Shown piece by piece: positions 5,636 through 9,357 of a stretch of DNA of 9,357 nucleotides; position 1 is the first letter of the stretch, and every line of letters starts with the position of its first letter. The position numbers and the translations under genes were made by a program. The notes below the pieces were generated by a model. The model had not been told where the DNA came from. It was given only the letters and a program-made list of their open reading frames with translations, and made no database searches. This DNA comes from a bacterium. GTDB lineage: Bacteria > UBA9089. Location: assembly GCA_003485015.1 (NCBI GenBank), contig DNCN01000060.1, positions 1-9,357 of the forward strand. Direction: 5' to 3'.

Positions 5636-6574
5636 TTATCCTCCGTTTAAGCGACGGTCTTTGATAAAAACACTCCCTTTTTGGGATTTAGTGTATCTCT
5701 TCACCTCCATAAGTCGTTCTGAAACCTGAGCATAATGAACGAAATTGCCTTTCTTGTTGGTCACCCCGGCAATGGAAATAGTCATTAAGGGGTAAAACAC
5801 CTCTTTCCCTTGCCGATCTACCACTTTGACATAACCCCGTTTTCGATCATTCCTTGGATATTGATAAGGAACCATATTATCGAACTTTGAGATAATAAAC
5901 TCAGCGATCTTGTCCACATTAGAATCTCGAGTAATAAGAATGAAATCATCACCTCCGATGTGACCGATAAAATCTTGTTCTGTTCCGACCTCATCTACCA
6001 CATCGATTAAAATCTGGGCAGTAAGCCGAATGATCTCATCTCCCCAAGTATACCCATATTTATCGTTATAAGCCTTGAAGTTGTCAATATCTACATATAA
6101 TACTGCAAAGTTCTCTTTCTTCTCTATCCTCCTTTTGATCTCCTCTTCGATTGATGGATTACCTGGTAGACCAGTTAGAGGATTGGCGGCAATCTGGAGG
6201 GCAGTCTTCTTTAAAATCCACTTTATTCTAGCCTCAAGCTCCTCAAAGCTAAAAGGCTTGGTCAAGTAATCGTCTGATCCCGATTCCATGCCGGTGATTT
6301 TATCTTTTATCTGGTCCTTAGCGGTGAGCATGATGATGGGGATAAAACGAGTGCGCCTATCATTCTTTAATCTGGAACAGACCTCATAGCCGTCCATTCC
6401 TTCCATCATTATATCCGAGATGATGAGATCGGGAAGCAACTCCTTAGCCTTCTTGATTCCCTCCTGACCACTTGCCGCAGTCTCTACTTTATAACCCTTT
6501 ACCTCTAAGGCCCGTTTGATAATAGTAGTAATATCCACCTCATCATCGATGGCTAGAATCAACTCCCCAGGCAT
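5636..6574 (-). CDS. response regulator with GGDEF (diguanylate cyclase) output domain
   Basis: A 312-residue cytoplasmic response regulator. Residues about 4-122 form a receiver domain with the acidic pair Asp10/Asp11, phospho-acceptor Asp54 (IISDIMM), Thr84 and Lys106 (TKPF). Residues about 130-300 form a GGDEF domain: LTGLPGN, the metal- and substrate-binding YVDIDNFKAYNDKYG (160-174) and signature GGDDF (207-211). Such domains make c-di-GMP from two GTP. Two departures are seen. The signature has Asp in place of the usual Glu at its fourth position. The inhibitory-site motif R-x-x-D, expected 5 residues before GGDEF, reads TEQD (198-201), so its Arg is missing. The enzyme may be active without product inhibition, or altered in activity. 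The ATG is preceded by GGAG at 5 nt. The gene lies 35 bp after the hydrogenase-kinase gene, its likely phosphoryl donor, and ends 4 nt before tRNA-Gly. Confidence 0.92.
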   Translation of the reverse strand: MPGELILAIDDEVDITTIIKRALEVKGYKVETAASGQEGIKKAKELLPDLIISDIMMEGMDGYEVCSRLKNDRRTRFIPIIMLTAKDQIKDKITGMESGSDDYLTKPFSFEELEARIKWILKKTALQIAANPLTGLPGNPSIEEEIKRRIEKKENFAVLYVDIDNFKAYNDKYGYTWGDEIIRLTAQILIDVVDEVGTEQDFIGHIGGDDFILITRDSNVDKIAEFIISKFDNMVPYQYPRNDRKRGYVKVVDRQGKEVFYPLMTISIAGVTNKKGNFVHYAQVSERLMEVKRYTKSQKGSVFIKDRRLNGG

Positions 6575-6609
6575 ATCTTCTCCGACTCAAACAGTCACAA
6601 AAGTAACTT

Positions 6610-9357
6610 TCAAAAAACTCTTCTTATACTCCTCACTCTGTTTTTGCCTACTCTTCTTATATCAGTCAATGTCTTACAAATCTCTTCAACCAGGCTCTTG
6701 GTAGAGAAGGGCTTGGTCATATACGCTACTACCCCCAGCCCTAAAGCCTCTATCCGATCACCTTCAATATCACGCACAGTCAAAACAATGATGGGAATAG
6801 AGGAGGTGGCGTTATCTTTCTTTAGTTTCCTTATAACTTCAAGACCATCCATCCCAGGCAACCCAAGATCGAGAAGGATGAGATCAGGGTTGTTTCGATT
6901 GGCCAGAATGATAGCTTCTTCGCCGCTATAGGCCTCTATAGGGTGATAGCCACTCTGGACAAGAGTATTCTTGAGAACCTTTACTATATCAAGGTCGTCT
7001 TCTACGATAAGAATCCTCTTTCCCTCTCTAAGGGAGCTAATCTGTCCCTCCATCTTTTTGAGTCGCTCAACCAAGAATTCAGGACTAAAGGGTTTATAGA
7101 AGTAGTCGGTAATACCCAATCTGAAGAGTTCTTTTCTGTTTTGGTCACGAACTATAGAGACAATGATGATTGGGATGTCTTTTGTCTCTTCATAAGATCT
7201 AAGCCTTTCAAGAACATCAAAGCCGCTCATTTTGGGCATAAGAATATCTAAGGTAATCGCATCTGGTCTTATTTCCTTAGCCTTGGCTAAGGCTTCATCA
7301 CCATCATGGGCATAGCTTACTTCATATCCCTCTCCCTCTAAACAGGCACCAAAGACATTGAGAATCTCAGGGTCGTCATCGACAACTAATATCTTCTTTA
7401 GGGCTCGGTATCTTCCCACAGGCCTTTTAGAAAGCTCAGTCTCATATGCCTTTAAGGAGGGTTCTTTCTCATCCTTCCGTTTCTCTTTGGGCAGGGCGAA
7501 GCTGAAGGTGCTGCCTTTACCCAACTCACTTTCAACCCAAATCCTCCCCTGATGAGCCTCAATGATTCCTTTGCAAATACAAAGACCTAAACCAACACTT
7601 ACCCCTTTAGGTTGGCTAGAATCTATTGGCTGAAACTTCTCGAAGATCCGCTTAAAATCCTTAGGGTCGATTCCTATACCATTGTCCTGAACATTGATTT
7701 GAATATCTTGGTCACTATCGACTGTCCAGATCCGAATAACTCCGGAGGAACTGTATTTAATAGCATTTGATAGGAGATTGGTTAAAACCTGCTTTATTTT
7801 CTCGGGATCAAGAGGTACTTTGGGTAGATCCTTGCAAGACAAAACCTCTATCTTAAGGCCTTTGTCTTCAGCCAGTATCTTAATATTCGAGACAACCTCC
7901 TCAATAAGCCCACCTAGATCTGTAAGCATCATCTGTAACTGAAGTCTTCCGGATTCAATCTTGGAGAGATCCAAAAGGTCACTAATTAGTCTAATGAGGC
8001 GATCAACATTATTCTTGATAATATCCAGAAAGTTTTTCTGTTCGGGAGTGGGTACCCCTTCTATTCCATAGAGAAGTAGCTCAGCCGAGCCCTTAATTGA
8101 AGCCAAAGGAGTGCGCAGTTCATGGGAAACATGACTAATAAATTCACTCTTCATCTCTTCTATCTCTTTCTGTTTAGAGACATCGCAAAAAACCTTCACT
8201 GCACCAACTACTTCACTCTTCTCATCGCGAAGGAGGGCAAGGGAAGATCGAATGGGAAGTTTTAGCCCATCCATAGTCAAAATAGTCGATTCATAATTGG
8301 AGAACTCTTCCTCTCTCTCTGAAATAGCTTTATAAGGACAAGTTTTAGTGCGGCACATCTCAGTATGAAAGACCTCCCAGCAGAATCTTCCAATAGCCTG
8401 GTTCTTTGACATCCCAGTGATTCTGGAGGCAGCTTGATTGAAGAGGGTAACACGCATATCTTTATCAATAACTACCAAACCATCATTCATGCTCTCGATG
8501 ATGGCCTCTATCTCCTTCTCCTTTGAGGAAGCGATTCTTTCAAGTAGGTAGGGCAGACACATCTCGATCTCGGCCAAACCCTGAACGACGGCAATGGCTT
8601 TCTCTCGACAAGTCGCATATCCACAGGCTCCACAGTTTAACTCATCCTCTGGTTTAGATTTATTGGTCTGGTTTAAAATCTTTCTGATTTGTTCTCTCGT
8701 AGGTACAGGAAGCTCCGCGGATCGATCTAGAAACCCTCTTGAAAGATCTATAGAATCAAATTCGGTCTTTTTAGCCCCTAAAACATCTTCTACATTTGCA
8801 AAATTGATCACCGCTTCCCTTCGACCAAGGAGATTCAATGAGCTCTCCATGCCCGGTCCGTCAATCGGACAACCGGCCTGGCAGAATAAGATATCAAAGA
8901 ACTTGAAACTTACAGAATTCTTAAGCCCTTCTAATACCTCTAAGCACCTCTCTCTCCCTCCGGTGATGAAAATATCAGTTCGGGAGATATCACTTACAAC
9001 CCCAATATTCTTCGAAAGACCCCCAGCCATAGGCAGAAGACGACCCACAGATGAGATATACCCATCAAACCCGCTCTCTTTAAAGGATAGAGTCTCGTAA
9101 GACTCATTCAACAGCTCTTTCAATTCCCCAAAGATCAACACTTCATCAATAATCCCTCTCAGGGTTTCATCTTTTATCTCGTCCTTTTTGGCAATGCATG
9201 GTCCGATATAGACTATCTTTATCTTTTTATGGCGGTAAGTTCTAATGAATCGACCCAAGGCAATCATGGGCGATACCACCGGCACAAGCTTAGAAAGTAA
9301 TTCTGGATAATGCCTTTCGATAAGATTAACGATTACATGACAATGGGAACTGATAAT
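6610..9357 (-). CDS. [FeFe]-hydrogenase-like sensor fused to hybrid histidine kinase (5' truncated)
   Basis: The frame is open to the window edge, so the N-terminus is missing; 915 codons are visible (numbered here from the edge). Residues 1-165 are the end of an [FeFe]-hydrogenase H-cluster domain. Motif 1 is SSHCHVIV (Cys6), motif 2 is GPCIAKKDE (Cys54, Lys57, Glu60) and motif 3 is FCQAGCPIDGPG (Cys159, Cys163), so all four cluster ligands remain. The position before Cys6, a proton-transfer Cys in catalytic enzymes, is His. A four-cysteine Fe-S domain follows (Cys242, 245, 250, 267), then a PAS domain (about 282-395) with extra cysteines 326, 335 and 340. The kinase core has the phospho-accepting His412 in SHVSHELRTPL, N-box NLLSNAIKY, DNGIGID and GLGLCICKG. 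Two receiver domains end the chain (Asp704/Lys755 and Asp830/Lys882). There is no sign of membrane segments, so it is probably cytoplasmic. It resembles sensory (group C-type) hydrogenases and likely reports H2 or redox state to the adjacent diguanylate cyclase. The stop is TGA. The substrate sensed is inferred. Confidence 0.93.
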   Translation of the reverse strand: MISSHCHVIVNLIERHYPELLSKLVPVVSPMIALGRFIRTYRHKKIKIVYIGPCIAKKDEIKDETLRGIIDEVLIFGELKELLNESYETLSFKESGFDGYISSVGRLLPMAGGLSKNIGVVSDISRTDIFITGGRERCLEVLEGLKNSVSFKFFDILFCQAGCPIDGPGMESSLNLLGRREAVINFANVEDVLGAKKTEFDSIDLSRGFLDRSAELPVPTREQIRKILNQTNKSKPEDELNCGACGYATCREKAIAVVQGLAEIEMCLPYLLERIASSKEKEIEAIIESMNDGLVVIDKDMRVTLFNQAASRITGMSKNQAIGRFCWEVFHTEMCRTKTCPYKAISEREEEFSNYESTILTMDGLKLPIRSSLALLRDEKSEVVGAVKVFCDVSKQKEIEEMKSEFISHVSHELRTPLASIKGSAELLLYGIEGVPTPEQKNFLDIIKNNVDRLIRLISDLLDLSKIESGRLQLQMMLTDLGGLIEEVVSNIKILAEDKGLKIEVLSCKDLPKVPLDPEKIKQVLTNLLSNAIKYSSSGVIRIWTVDSDQDIQINVQDNGIGIDPKDFKRIFEKFQPIDSSQPKGVSVGLGLCICKGIIEAHQGRIWVESELGKGSTFSFALPKEKRKDEKEPSLKAYETELSKRPVGRYRALKKILVVDDDPEILNVFGACLEGEGYEVSYAHDGDEALAKAKEIRPDAITLDILMPKMSGFDVLERLRSYEETKDIPIIIVSIVRDQNRKELFRLGITDYFYKPFSPEFLVERLKKMEGQISSLREGKRILIVEDDLDIVKVLKNTLVQSGYHPIEAYSGEEAIILANRNNPDLILLDLGLPGMDGLEVIRKLKKDNATSSIPIIVLTVRDIEGDRIEALGLGVVAYMTKPFSTKSLVEEICKTLTDIRRVGKNRVRSIRRVF

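Noticed and set aside
8594..9100. A 168-codon plus-strand reading frame
   Set aside because: It lies entirely antisense to the hydrogenase and Fe-S domains, whose motifs are unmistakable; its own sequence is low in recognisable features.
9283..9285. GTG as the start codon of the hydrogenase-kinase
   Set aside because: The frame stays open to the window edge and the upstream codons encode conserved H-cluster motif 1, so the gene starts beyond the window.

Overview
The window reads as a piece of chromosome from an anaerobic bacterium with a standard genetic code and moderately AT-rich DNA. The oxygen-sensitive [FeFe]-hydrogenase module and abundant Fe-S ligands argue for anaerobic life. Nothing here fixes the phylum; an uncultivated lineage is possible but unproven.

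Layout, left to right. Positions 1-442 hold a decayed, frameshifted remnant of an integrase-core (DDE) transposase gene on the minus strand, running off the left edge. Positions 444-2185 are an IS1380-like insertion sequence with perfect 17-bp terminal inverted repeats. Its plus-strand transposase is broken by an in-frame TGA (1357) and by a one-base shift at a run of eight A (1792-1799), so it is probably dead. Its non-coding ends carry a 15-bp palindrome, a tandem 14-bp repeat, an extended -10 promoter and four copies of an octamer. From 2204 to the right edge every gene is on the minus strand. In transcription order (right to left) these are: a giant sensor kinase truncated by the right edge (6610->9357), a REC-GGDEF response regulator (5636-6574), tRNA-Gly(TCC) (5561-5631), a hairpin, a strong sigma70-type promoter, and then tig-clpP-clpX (5419 down to 2204).

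The tig-clpP-clpX cluster is the usual protein quality-control operon: trigger factor folds nascent chains, and ClpX unfolds and feeds substrates to the ClpP peptidase. All three proteins have intact catalytic or binding motifs and roughly family-typical length. No lon gene follows clpX; the insertion sequence begins 18 bp after its stop codon.

The most interesting part is the sensor block. One polypeptide joins an [FeFe]-hydrogenase H-cluster domain, a four-cysteine Fe-S domain, a PAS domain, a complete histidine kinase core and two receiver domains. A separate receiver-diguanylate cyclase gene follows 35 bp later. All four H-cluster cysteine ligands are present, but the cysteine used for proton transfer in catalytic enzymes is replaced by histidine (motif S-S-H-C-H). 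The simplest reading is a hydrogen or redox sensor that signals through phosphotransfer to c-di-GMP. A tRNA-Gly starts only 4 nt after the stop codon of the cyclase gene, suggesting co-transcription and release by RNase P.
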